Positions 14,833 through 21,880 of a DNA stretch of 22,785 nt are shown piece by piece. The position numbers and the translations under genes are program-made. The notes beneath the pieces were generated by a model. It worked only from the letters and a program-made list of their open reading frames with translations. It was not told where the DNA came from and ran no database searches. This DNA comes from Bacteroidales bacterium (GTDB lineage Bacteria > Bacteroidota > Bacteroidia > Bacteroidales > UBA932). The stretch lies in contig JAEDMF010000006.1 of NCBI GenBank assembly GCA_016303175.1, positions 1 through 22,785 of the forward strand, read 5' to 3'. Position 1 is the first letter of the stretch. Every line of letters begins with the position of its first letter.

Positions 14833-14863
14833 TTTCTGTTGTTAGATTATTTACTTATATTTG
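14833..14863 (+). promoter_or_regulatory. Promoter of the nuclease lipoprotein gene
   Basis: TTTC (14833-14836), 19 bases, TATATTTG (14856-14863). The -7 element fits TAnnTTTG and the -33 element has one mismatch. The ATG at 14884 follows 20 bases later. This also excludes the earlier ATG at 14815 as a start. Confidence 0.75.
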
Positions 14864-14883
14864 CCAAATATGAATTGAACAAT

Positions 14884-16446
14884 ATGAAAAAGCTTGCAAC
14901 TCTCCTGCTGATGTCCACCATCCTTTTCTCATCCTGCGTAAAGGTGGAAACCCCAAACCCCGGTTTCAATATTGTGGAACTGATTTATTCCGACAACTTG
15001 GACAAGGATGATTCCGCCAACCACAAAAATGGCACAAAAGATCCATATCTGGACAAGTGGGACGGGTACAAGAATGCCACAGGCAGCGGTGCAGCATCCG
15101 TCACCTATACTGGTCAGTACGTAGTGACAAGCAGTTCTTACACATCCTCGGCTTATCCGGGAGCTTCAGGCATGAACGCATTCTGTTTCCTCCAAGCCAA
15201 CAGGTATGTATTGATTGACAACATAAAGCTCCCGGAAAACATTTCCGGCAATTCTTTTCTGGTACGTTTAGGAGCCAATATCAGCGGGACATTCACAGAT
15301 AACTCCACCATAATACTCTACGTTGTCAGTGAAGGGACAGAATACCCTGTCACCTACTCGTCAAAGCGTTATGGTACTTGGAACTATTGTACCGCCCATT
15401 TCAAGATCCAAGGTACAATTCCGTCAGACATTTCACTGAAACTCTATTCAACGGCAGCCTGGGCAAGGGTGGATGACATTAGCCTTTCTTTGGTCGCAGG
15501 CGAAGCTTCCCAGACCTTGCAGTTCCCTATAAAGGAGGCTCCCGAGGCTCTTAAAACTCCATATTTTGAATGCCCCGAAATCCTCGCACCATCCTCTTCG
15601 TATAAGCAAATCAGGCATTATGCCACAACATACAGCAGTAAGAAACAGGTTAGAAACTATTCTGCCTGCTACGATATTCAAAGGCACAATCCCCTTTGGG
15701 TGGCTTTCCCTATGCACAGCATCTGGCACGAAGGAGGAAGGACCCGTCCTGCGCCCGATCCGTGGAGACCTGACCCGGAGATGGCCGAATCCGAGCAGTC
15801 CATCATTTATCCGGCAAAATGGGATGAATGGGCTTATTCTACGGATGCAAAATGGCCGAAAGATATGGATACCCAAAGATGGACCAAACTTGAGAACGGG
15901 GAGTTTCCCGGCCGTGGACACATGCTTGCTTCAAGTTACAGGGGCGCCGGCAGCAAGAGCGTGCTTTTCGAAATGAATGTCCAAACCTTCTATCCCACCA
16001 ATGTGTATCCCGAATATTACAAGTATCCGAAGATGCACGGGAATATTGAAAAGGCTCTGTATGACAACTGGGCATGTTCCGATACCGTTTATGTGGTTGT
16101 AGGCTGCTGGTATGATGACAACCCGGTAATCTTGAGAGATGCCAACTGGGGCACCGACACGGAAGCCAGCAAGGATTGTCAAGTGCCTGCGGCGACTTAC
16201 AGAGTGTTCCTGCGCACCAAGTCGGGAAACAGCGGAAAGGCGGTGAACACTTGCACCCCGGATGAACTGACTGCAATAGGTTTCTGGTTCGAGCAGAGCC
16301 CATGGGTGAAGAATGACGATGAATCCATAGATCAGACAGTTACTATAAGGAAAGTATCCGTTAGGACTGTTGCCGACATTGAAAAAAAGATAGGAGGCAG
16401 CTTCTCATTCTTCCCGGATGTTCCTGCCGCCGTAAAGAGCAGCTAA
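14884..16446 (+). CDS. Lipoprotein DNA/RNA non-specific endonuclease (NUC/EndoG type)
   Basis: A 520-residue surface or periplasmic lipoprotein. The signal peptide MKKLATLLLMSTILFSSC ends in a lipobox with Cys18. Residues about 30-205 look like a beta-sandwich rich in Ser, Thr, Tyr and Gly, possibly a binding domain, but I cannot name the family. The C-terminal part is a beta-beta-alpha-metal nuclease: PGRGHMLASSYRGAG supplies the RGH core (Arg344, His346; canonical DRGH here is GRGH), and FYPTNVYPE supplies the metal-binding Asn373. These enzymes cut DNA and RNA without sequence preference, for nutrition or defence; which applies is unknown. It has its own promoter and sits alone between two tandem-repeat arrays beside tRNA-Arg. 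No immunity gene is obvious, which suits an exported enzyme. Confidence 0.87.
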   Translation: MKKLATLLLMSTILFSSCVKVETPNPGFNIVELIYSDNLDKDDSANHKNGTKDPYLDKWDGYKNATGSGAASVTYTGQYVVTSSSYTSSAYPGASGMNAFCFLQANRYVLIDNIKLPENISGNSFLVRLGANISGTFTDNSTIILYVVSEGTEYPVTYSSKRYGTWNYCTAHFKIQGTIPSDISLKLYSTAAWARVDDISLSLVAGEASQTLQFPIKEAPEALKTPYFECPEILAPSSSYKQIRHYATTYSSKKQVRNYSACYDIQRHNPLWVAFPMHSIWHEGGRTRPAPDPWRPDPEMAESEQSIIYPAKWDEWAYSTDAKWPKDMDTQRWTKLENGEFPGRGHMLASSYRGAGSKSVLFEMNVQTFYPTNVYPEYYKYPKMHGNIEKALYDNWACSDTVYVVVGCWYDDNPVILRDANWGTDTEASKDCQVPAATYRVFLRTKSGNSGKAVNTCTPDELTAIGFWFEQSPWVKNDDESIDQTVTIRKVSVRTVADIEKKIGGSFSFFPDVPAAVKSS

Positions 16447-16652
16447 AATGTTTCAGACTGGGCCGGATTGGAGTCTTTTATTGATACGCCGCACTCCCAG
16501 TTGCCGTAGTAGCAGAGGATTCTCTTTTGGGTGTTTTCCTGATATGTGCCGTTCCCAATTTCAAGAACGGTGAAAGATATGAAGTCGGGCAGGCGGTTGC
16601 TTCCCGACTTCAGTCGTTTCCCGGTAGGCTGGGAGCAACTTCTCTCCCGACT
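16443..16652 (-). pseudogene. 3' remnant of an unrecognised gene, no start codon
   Basis: Reading leftward from a TGA at 16653-16655, a frame is open for 69 codons to a TAG at 16443-16445, which overlaps the nuclease stop. The part from about 16590 down reads like real protein, with segments such as RLPDFISFTVLEIGNG and ILCYYGNWECGVSIKD. No ATG, GTG or TTG start is present, and its upstream end runs into the 43-bp repeat array. The simplest reading is the tail of a gene that lost its front. I do not recognise the family. Chance is possible for so short a frame. Confidence 0.45.
16581..16611. other. 9-bp perfect inverted repeat at the edge of the repeat array
   Basis: GAAGTCGGG (16581-16589) and CCCGACTTC (16603-16611) are perfect reverse complements with a 13-base spacer. 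No T-run follows on either strand, so terminator function is unproven, but it could stop leftward transcription from ispF. Confidence 0.5.
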
Positions 16653-16755
16653 TCAGTCGTTTTCCAGTAGGCTGGGAGCAACTTTCCTCCCGGCTTCAGT
16701 CTTTTCCGGAAAGCAGGGAGCAACTCCTCTGCTTCAGTCTTTTTCCAGAAGGCAG
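16609..16755. repeat. 43-bp imperfect tandem repeat, four copies, fused to the ispF tail
   Basis: TTCAGTC recurs at 16609, 16652, 16695 and 16733, giving spacings of 43, 43 and 38. The units share a GGGAGCAAC element and a tract matching CTGGAAAA-GACTGAAG on the minus strand. The rightmost copy is the actual 3' end of ispF including its stop codon, so the array looks like repeated copying of that tail. Confidence 0.8.
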
Positions 16756-17216
16756 ACAGCGAGACTGGCGCAGCCTTCTTCGCGGCCGGTGAAGCCCAGG
16801 TGTTCAGTGGTTGTCGCCTTGACGCTGATGCAGTCGGTGCCGCAACCGAGAATCGGAGCCAGAGTCTCGCGCATTAGATCTATGCTGCCTCTTAATTTGG
16901 GCCTTTCGAGTATGATGGTGATGTCGGCATTGACCAGCCTGTAGCCTTCCTCACGCACCTTGTCCATTACCTTTGCAAGGAGAATTTTTGAATCTATGCC
17001 CTTGTAGGCAGGGTCATTGTCTGGGAAAAGTTTGCCGATGTCCCCCAGTGCCAGCGCTCCGAGCAGGGCATCACACAGGGCGTGAATTGCCACATCTCCG
17101 TCAGAGTGGGCCACAAAGCCCTTCGGGGCATCGATTCTGACTCCGCACAGATACATTGGCAGCCCCTCTTTCAACTCGTGCACGTCGTAACCTTGACCAA
17201 TACGCAGATTTCCCAT
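16734..17216 (-). CDS. ispF: 2-C-methyl-D-erythritol 2,4-cyclodiphosphate synthase
   Basis: Catalyses ring closure to MEcPP in the MEP route to isoprenoids, so this organism uses the non-mevalonate pathway. It has 160 residues from ATG at 17216. The start is chosen because MGNLRIGQGYDVHEL is the usual N-terminus. Metal ligands Asp11 and His13 (YDVHE) and His45 (SDGDVAIHALCDALLGA) are visible. Other family segments are DIGKLFPDND, ILERPKLRGSIDLMR and ATTTEHLGFTGREEG. The protein ends CLLEKD, and its final codons coincide with the last unit of the tandem-repeat array. The promoter region is shared with the divergent small membrane-protein gene. Confidence 0.97.
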   Translation of the reverse strand: MGNLRIGQGYDVHELKEGLPMYLCGVRIDAPKGFVAHSDGDVAIHALCDALLGALALGDIGKLFPDNDPAYKGIDSKILLAKVMDKVREEGYRLVNADITIILERPKLRGSIDLMRETLAPILGCGTDCISVKATTTEHLGFTGREEGCASLAVCLLEKD

Positions 17217-17242
17217 AAGACAGATTTTAGTGTTCAGTTTCA

Positions 17243-17250
17243 CAAAAATA
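17243..17250 (-). promoter_or_regulatory. -7 element for ispF
   Basis: On the minus strand TATTTTTG fits TAnnTTTG and lies 26 bases before the ispF ATG. No good -33 element is seen. It is back to back with the element at 17265-17272. Confidence 0.5.
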
Positions 17251-17264
17251 ATAAAAGATTTGAG

Positions 17265-17272
17265 TAACTTTG
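17265..17272 (+). promoter_or_regulatory. -7 element for the small membrane-protein gene
   Basis: TAACTTTG matches TAnnTTTG and ends only 6 bases before the ATG at 17279, so the transcript would have almost no leader. The -33 element is weak, because that position overlaps the ispF -7 element. Confidence 0.55.
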
Positions 17273-17278
17273 TGGGTT

Positions 17279-17596
17279 ATGGGATTCAATTTCAACTTTT
17301 TCGGGAATACAGAGCATAGAGTGTTCAATTACAAACCCCGGTACTACGATGAGGAGGCGGAGGAACGCCGTCGGCTGTTCGGCAAGGTGGATGAAGGGGC
17401 AGGACGCAGGAATGCGGACGGAAGCGACAAGGAATACAAACCGGGCAATTATATCCAGGGCAGTTTCAGGGATGGGAATTATCAGCGGACCAAAGGCAGC
17501 CCTAAATTGCATGCTGCCATAGGCCTTGTCAGCCTGATTCTCTTTTTTGTCATTTTGTATTATGTGGCCCGTTTCTACGGACTGCTGCTGAGTTAG
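17279..17596 (+). CDS. Small conserved membrane protein of unknown function
   Basis: A 105-residue protein. Its start MGFNFNFFGNTEHRVFNYKP and following RYYDEEAEERRRLFGKVDEG resemble a short protein often found before mutL in Bacteroidota, which some databases label, without support I know of, as a riboflavin synthase subunit. The middle is polar and charged. Residues about 79-101 form one transmembrane helix (IGLVSLILFFVILYYVARFY), so it is probably anchored by its C-terminus with the charged part in the cytoplasm. The start is the ATG at 17279; a TTG nine bases earlier overlaps the promoter. It heads the run leading to mutL. The function is unknown. Confidence 0.85.
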   Translation: MGFNFNFFGNTEHRVFNYKPRYYDEEAEERRRLFGKVDEGAGRRNADGSDKEYKPGNYIQGSFRDGNYQRTKGSPKLHAAIGLVSLILFFVILYYVARFYGLLLS

Positions 17597-17715
17597 ACAG
17601 GCTACGGGCTGTGAGGACAGACGCGCAGGCGGGAGAACGCCGCGCTGTGGATGAAGGCCGGGAAACTATCATAGATAATTATGCACTTGCGAAACTTGAG
17701 TAAGAATAAAAGAGA

Positions 17716-19680
17716 ATGGATATCAGGATCTTACCATCCAATATAGCGAATATGATAGCTGCCGGGGAGGTGGTGCAGAGGCCGGCCTCGGTGGTTAAGG
17801 AGCTTGTGGAGAATGCCCTTGATGCGTTTGCCACGAAGATTACGGTTTGCGTTCAGGATGCGGGACGTACTGTGATACAAGTCATAGACAATGGCTGCGG
17901 TATGTCCCCGGACCAGGCGGTACTCTGTTTCGAGAGGCATGCGACCAGCAAGATTCATACAGCGGAAGACTTGCAGGCTATCGAGACCTTCGGATTCCGC
18001 GGAGAGGCGCTTGCCTCCATTGCCGCGGTGGCGGAAGTTACCCTGAAGACCCGTACTGCCGATGCGGATTTGGCTACGCAGGTGAGCATTACGGATGCTA
18101 CGGCCAATGACCCCGGTCGTCAGGACATCACTCAGGTGGCGGCCCCGGTGGGGAGCAACTTCATTGTGAGGAATCTCTTCTACAATACCCCGGCCAGACG
18201 GAAATTTCTCAAGAGTGATGCCGCTGAGCTCAAGCAGATTATTTCTGAATTCATAAAGTTGGCTCTCTCCCGCATAGACGTGGCATTCTTGCTTACTTCA
18301 AACGGCAAGGATGTTTATAATCTGCCCGCGGTCAGCAGCCTTAAATTGCGAATCAGGGATATCTTCGGAACTAACACGGCCGATGACCTGCTCCCTTTGA
18401 ATGCGGAAAGCGTCATCGTGCAGGTGAACGGTTTCATTTCCCGCCCGGACAATGCGCGCCGTTCCGCCCCCAATCAGTATTTCTTCGTCAACGGACGTTT
18501 TTTTCGCTGTCCCTATCTGCATAAGGCCGTAATCAAAGCGTATGAAAACCTCGTTCCCGACGGGGCCAATCCATCCTATTTTCTCTATCTTGACATAGAC
18601 CCCCACAAGATTGACGTGAATGTCCACCCTACAAAGACAGAGATAAAGTTTGAGGATGACAGTGTGCTCTTTACCATCATTATGGCGTCAGTGCGGGAGG
18701 CACTCGGTAGGGGAGCGGCGAGCGAAGGCCTTGACTTTGACAGGGGAAATATGCCGGAAATCCCGTCCCTGAGCTCTTCTTTTGAAGATTTTAGGCCGGT
18801 GGTGGAGCCCGGTATAGCAGAAAATCCGACCTTCAATCCTTTCGACAATGATGGCTTCCCGAATGAGCGTTCCTGGGAAAGGGAACTTACGGGGCATAAT
18901 GCGGAAAGTTCCGGAAAGCAGGCTCATCATTTCGCTTCGGGGGTTCAGACTTTCGATTGGAAGGCGGACGCGGCCTTGAGCCGTGGTATGGACGTGGGCC
19001 AGGCAGGCTCGTGCCCTTCACTCTTGAGCCGTGGCATGGATGCGGGACAGGCATACCAGTGCCCTACACCCCGGGAACAGACCCCTGCGGAAGGTATTGC
19101 CGCCAATTCTCTGCCGGAGTATCAGGTTGTGGTGAAAGGCCGCTATATGGTGCTGCCCTGCCGGAGCGGAGTTATGTTCGTGGACAGTCAGAGGGCGATG
19201 CAGAGGCTGCTTTATGACGAGTTTCTGGAGGCTCTCTCGAAGGAGAATATTGTCGCTCAGGCAAGGCTTTTCCCGCTGGAAGTAGAGGTCGGAGCGGCAA
19301 ATATGGTCGTCATTCAGGAATATCAGGCCCTGCTTTCCCGTCTCGGCTTCGAGTTTTCTCCCTTCAGCGAGAATACAATGCTTGTGAATGCGGTTCCGGA
19401 TGGATTGCTGGATGACAGGATGACCGTCTCCGCCCTTGTATATGAGGTTATTACTGCCCTTTCGGAGGAGAGGGATTCGCTGGCAGCATCGCTGTACGGC
19501 TCTTTGGCACAAAGATTGTCCCTGTCCGCGTCGCGGACTGCCCGCATTCCCACTGACGTGCAGACTGCCCGAGCCCTTGCCGTCCGCCTTTTCAGGAGTT
19601 CCAATCCGGAATATGCCCCCGACGGCCACAAAATAGTCTGCACCTATAAGATGGAAGAAATGGAAAAATTATTCAGATAA
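17716..19680 (+). CDS. mutL: DNA mismatch repair protein MutL
   Basis: Couples MutS recognition to strand removal. It has 654 residues. The N-terminal GHKL ATPase is intact: ELVENALDA (30-38), DNGCG (58-62), FGFRGEAL (92-99) and NTPARRKFLK (157-166). The transducer domain follows to about 330, then a long low-complexity linker to about 465. The C-terminal dimerisation domain ends with PEYAPDG and MEKLF. The site that in endonuclease-type MutL reads DQHA(x)2E here reads VDSQRAMQRLLY (489-500), so key residues are missing. The linker contains two 16-residue tandem copies (421-452). It lies 119 bases after the small membrane-protein gene and 10 before the rhomboid gene. Confidence 0.97.
   Translation: MDIRILPSNIANMIAAGEVVQRPASVVKELVENALDAFATKITVCVQDAGRTVIQVIDNGCGMSPDQAVLCFERHATSKIHTAEDLQAIETFGFRGEALASIAAVAEVTLKTRTADADLATQVSITDATANDPGRQDITQVAAPVGSNFIVRNLFYNTPARRKFLKSDAAELKQIISEFIKLALSRIDVAFLLTSNGKDVYNLPAVSSLKLRIRDIFGTNTADDLLPLNAESVIVQVNGFISRPDNARRSAPNQYFFVNGRFFRCPYLHKAVIKAYENLVPDGANPSYFLYLDIDPHKIDVNVHPTKTEIKFEDDSVLFTIIMASVREALGRGAASEGLDFDRGNMPEIPSLSSSFEDFRPVVEPGIAENPTFNPFDNDGFPNERSWERELTGHNAESSGKQAHHFASGVQTFDWKADAALSRGMDVGQAGSCPSLLSRGMDAGQAYQCPTPREQTPAEGIAANSLPEYQVVVKGRYMVLPCRSGVMFVDSQRAMQRLLYDEFLEALSKENIVAQARLFPLEVEVGAANMVVIQEYQALLSRLGFEFSPFSENTMLVNAVPDGLLDDRMTVSALVYEVITALSEERDSLAASLYGSLAQRLSLSASRTARIPTDVQTARALAVRLFRSSNPEYAPDGHKIVCTYKMEEMEKLFR
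18976..19071 (+). repeat. In-frame 48-bp tandem duplication in the mutL linker
   Basis: Two units code for LSRGMDVGQAGSCPSL and LSRGMDAGQAYQCPTP (residues 421-436 and 437-452). The first ten codons are nearly identical, and the ends have diverged. It lies in the flexible linker, where length change should be tolerated. Confidence 0.9.
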
Positions 19681-19690
19681 TTGAAAATCT

Positions 19691-20395
19691 ATGGCATATT
19701 ATTATAGTAGTAACCCAGGAGGCTTTTGGCGCAATTTGCCTGTGGTCACCAAGAATATAGTCATCATCAATGTTTTCATGCTGCTTTTCACCAAATTGCG
19801 GCCTGAGTTTATGATGAGCAACTTCGCCCTTTTCTATCCTACGTCACAATATTTTCATTGGTGGCAGCCGGTGACTCATATGTTTATGCATGGCGGGTTT
19901 ACCCACTTGTTCTTCAATATGTTCACCCTGCTGATGTTCGGAACGGCTCTGGAGAGGCAATGGGGCTCTAAGAAATATTTACTTTTCTATTTTGTGACAG
20001 GATTGGGAGCCGCCGCTATCCACATGGGAGTAATGTGGCTCCAAATCAAGTATCAGATGGGACAGATAGGTTCGGAAGCAGCTTTGTCCAGCGCCGCGAT
20101 GCACTCTATACAGTTGATAAAAAATACTCCTACCGTAGGCGCTTCCGGAGCCATTTACGGTCTGCTTATGGGTTATGCCATGCTTTATCCCGAGTCCCGT
20201 ATGACCTTGCTTTTCCCTCCGATTACCTTGTCTGCAAAGTGGTGGGTGGGCATTTTCTTCGTAATCGAACTGCTTACCGGAGTTTTCGGCTCAGGCGGCG
20301 GAGTAGCCCATTTTGCCCATCTTGGAGGTATGATATTCGCGTTTGTTCTGGTCAAAATATGGAAGAAAAAGGGAAGGATGTATGACTATGAATAA
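19691..20395 (+). CDS. Rhomboid family intramembrane serine protease
   Basis: A 234-residue membrane protein with about six hydrophobic segments. The catalytic serine is Ser152 in TVGASGAIYGLL, and the catalytic histidine is His207 in GVAHFAHLGG. The oxyanion-side motif HLFFN (72-76) in HGGFTHLFFNMFTLLMFG is also present. Rhomboids cut substrates within the membrane; its substrate is unknown. A polar insertion of about 30 residues (118-147) lies between two helices. It starts 10 bases after mutL, and its last codons overlap the start of tsaC, so the three genes form one operon. Confidence 0.94.
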   Translation: MAYYYSSNPGGFWRNLPVVTKNIVIINVFMLLFTKLRPEFMMSNFALFYPTSQYFHWWQPVTHMFMHGGFTHLFFNMFTLLMFGTALERQWGSKKYLLFYFVTGLGAAAIHMGVMWLQIKYQMGQIGSEAALSSAAMHSIQLIKNTPTVGASGAIYGLLMGYAMLYPESRMTLLFPPITLSAKWWVGIFFVIELLTGVFGSGGGVAHFAHLGGMIFAFVLVKIWKKKGRMYDYE

Positions 20396-20990
20396 TGAAG
20401 AGATAAAGGCAGCTGCGCGCGTTCTTCGCAGTGGAGGTTTGTTGCTCTATCCGACCGATACCGTGTGGGGGATAGGCTGCGATGCTTCCAACGAGGAGGC
20501 TGTGCGCAAGGTTTTTGCCCTTAAAAGGCGCTCAGACAGCAAATCGCTCATCCTTCTTGCGGAGGATATGGATATGATCGCAATGTATGTGGAGCAGGTG
20601 CCTGAGATGGCGGTGGAACTGGTGAATGTGAATGATGCGCCTATGACCATAATCTATCCCGGGGCCGTGGTCAAGGAGCCGGGCTCGCCTTCGCGTCTGC
20701 CCGGACTGGCGCCTTCGGTTGTGGCGCAGGATGGCTCGGTCGGAATTAGGATTCCTGCGTCTTCGGCCTTCTGCATGGCTTTGCTCCATACATTCGGTGG
20801 TCCTATAGTCAGCACCTCTGCCAATATTTCCGGGGAGGAGACTCCGAAGACTTTCTCCGGGATTTCAGAGGAGGTGAAGGCTGGTGTGGATATGGTGGTG
20901 GACCCTTCTTTGGAGGGCATCTCCAGCGGCCGCAGCAGCCAGATTATCCAACTTGGTCTGGACGGCCAGGTTAAGATTCTCAGAGGATGA
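20382..20990 (+). CDS. tsaC: L-threonylcarbamoyladenylate synthase (YrdC/Sua5 family)
   Basis: Makes threonylcarbamoyl-AMP from threonine, bicarbonate and ATP for the t6A37 modification of ANN-decoding tRNAs. It has 202 residues. Seen: SGGLLLYPTDTVWGIGCD (17-34), the KxR motif ALKRRSDSK (46-54), VGIRIPAS and STSANISGEETP. There is only the YrdC domain, with no C-terminal Sua5 extension, so it is the short TsaC type. The start is ATG at 20382, or six bases later at 20388; GGGAAGGA upstream fits the latter slightly better. It overlaps the rhomboid gene by 14 bases, which points to coupled translation. Confidence 0.93.
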   Translation: MTMNNEEIKAAARVLRSGGLLLYPTDTVWGIGCDASNEEAVRKVFALKRRSDSKSLILLAEDMDMIAMYVEQVPEMAVELVNVNDAPMTIIYPGAVVKEPGSPSRLPGLAPSVVAQDGSVGIRIPASSAFCMALLHTFGGPIVSTSANISGEETPKTFSGISEEVKAGVDMVVDPSLEGISSGRSSQIIQLGLDGQVKILRG

Positions 20991-21027
20991 TTCAAGTTTC
21001 GCGCTTGCGGTCACGATAACTTAAGTT

Positions 21028-21843
21028 ATGATAATTTTTTATTCGGACAATGTCACGCCTTCGATGCTGACCCTCACACCGGAGGAGTCGGCCCATTGTG
21101 TGCGAGTGCTCCGTCATAGGGTAGGAGATGACATTTGTGTTGTTGACGGGCGGGGCAATATGTATGAGTGCCGGTTGGCCGATGCTGACCCCAAGGCCGC
21201 CACGGCTGCAATAAGCCGGGTGCATAATGACTGGAATTCCCGTCCTTATCATCTTGTTGTTGCGGTTTGTCCCACCAAGAACGGCGACCGTATGGAGTGG
21301 TTTGTGGAAAAAGCCGTCGAGTTGGGCGTGGATGAGATAGTCCCCCTGCTTGCCGAACGTTCTGAGCGCAGACAGTTCAGGAAAGAGCGTCTGGAGAAGA
21401 TTGCGCTCTCTGCCGCCAAGCAGTCGCTCAAGGCCCAATTGCCCCGAATCCGGGATGCTGTGACTTTGCCGGAGTTTCTGGAAAAAGGTGGAGCCGGCCT
21501 GAAGATGATAGCGTGTTGTTATGATGGCCCGGACTATCCCCGCCGCAGCATAGTAGGAGCCCTGAGCGCCTATCTTGCCTCCTGCCCTCCTGACTCTGCC
21601 CCTGTGTATGATTCCAACGCGGAGAGCGGACGCCGGGAACCTTCCGCTGACTCCTCCTGCCCTCCTTCCCCTAAAAAGGAGATTACCATACTGATAGGAC
21701 CGGAGGGGGACTTCAGCGAAGTGGAATTGGCTGCGGCTTTGAGGGCGGGCTATATCCCCGTGCACCTCGGCCCGTCCCGCCTGCGTACGGAGACAGCTGC
21801 CCTTATGGGCGTGTCTGCCGTCTATTCGGCCTTTATCGATTAG
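21028..21843 (+). CDS. rsmE: 16S rRNA m3U1498 methyltransferase
   Basis: A SPOUT-class enzyme that methylates U1498 of 16S rRNA using S-adenosylmethionine. It has 271 residues. The N-terminal PUA-like part has EESAHCVRVLRHRVGDDI. The SPOUT domain has KNGDRMEWFVEKAVELGVDEI, RSERRQF, SAAKQSLKAQLPRI, the cofactor knot ILIGPEGDFSEVE (221-233) and LGPSRLRTETAAL (247-259). The protein is longer than usual: residues about 184-217, Ser-, Pro- and Glu-rich, are an insertion between the preceding helix and the GPEGDFS strand, bounded by 13-bp direct repeats. The insertion avoids catalytic motifs, so activity is probably kept. It lies 37 bases after tsaC. Confidence 0.95.
   Translation: MIIFYSDNVTPSMLTLTPEESAHCVRVLRHRVGDDICVVDGRGNMYECRLADADPKAATAAISRVHNDWNSRPYHLVVAVCPTKNGDRMEWFVEKAVELGVDEIVPLLAERSERRQFRKERLEKIALSAAKQSLKAQLPRIRDAVTLPEFLEKGGAGLKMIACCYDGPDYPRRSIVGALSAYLASCPPDSAPVYDSNAESGRREPSADSSCPPSPKKEITILIGPEGDFSEVELAAALRAGYIPVHLGPSRLRTETAALMGVSAVYSAFID
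21579..21666 (+). repeat. 13-bp direct repeats bounding an in-frame rsmE insertion
   Basis: CTCCTGCCCTCCT occurs at 21579-21591 and again at 21654-21666, with a period of 75 bases (25 codons). Both copies code for SCPP. Loss of one copy plus the spacer would keep the frame and restore a more normal RsmE length. Confidence 0.85.
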
Positions 21844-21880
21844 GTATGAACAGGCTTTCTTAACTTCCGCAACTTGCAAT

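Noticed and set aside
14815..14883. Nuclease starting at the ATG at 14815
   Set aside because: It lies before the promoter, and the ATG at 14884 gives a textbook lipoprotein signal peptide.
14564..16446. Integrated element with attachment sites at tRNA-Arg
   Set aside because: I looked for a second copy of the tRNA 3' end downstream and found none, and there is no integrase.
16734..17243. ispF starting nine codons earlier at 17243
   Set aside because: That codon lies in the -7 element, and the family N-terminus begins at the ATG at 17216.
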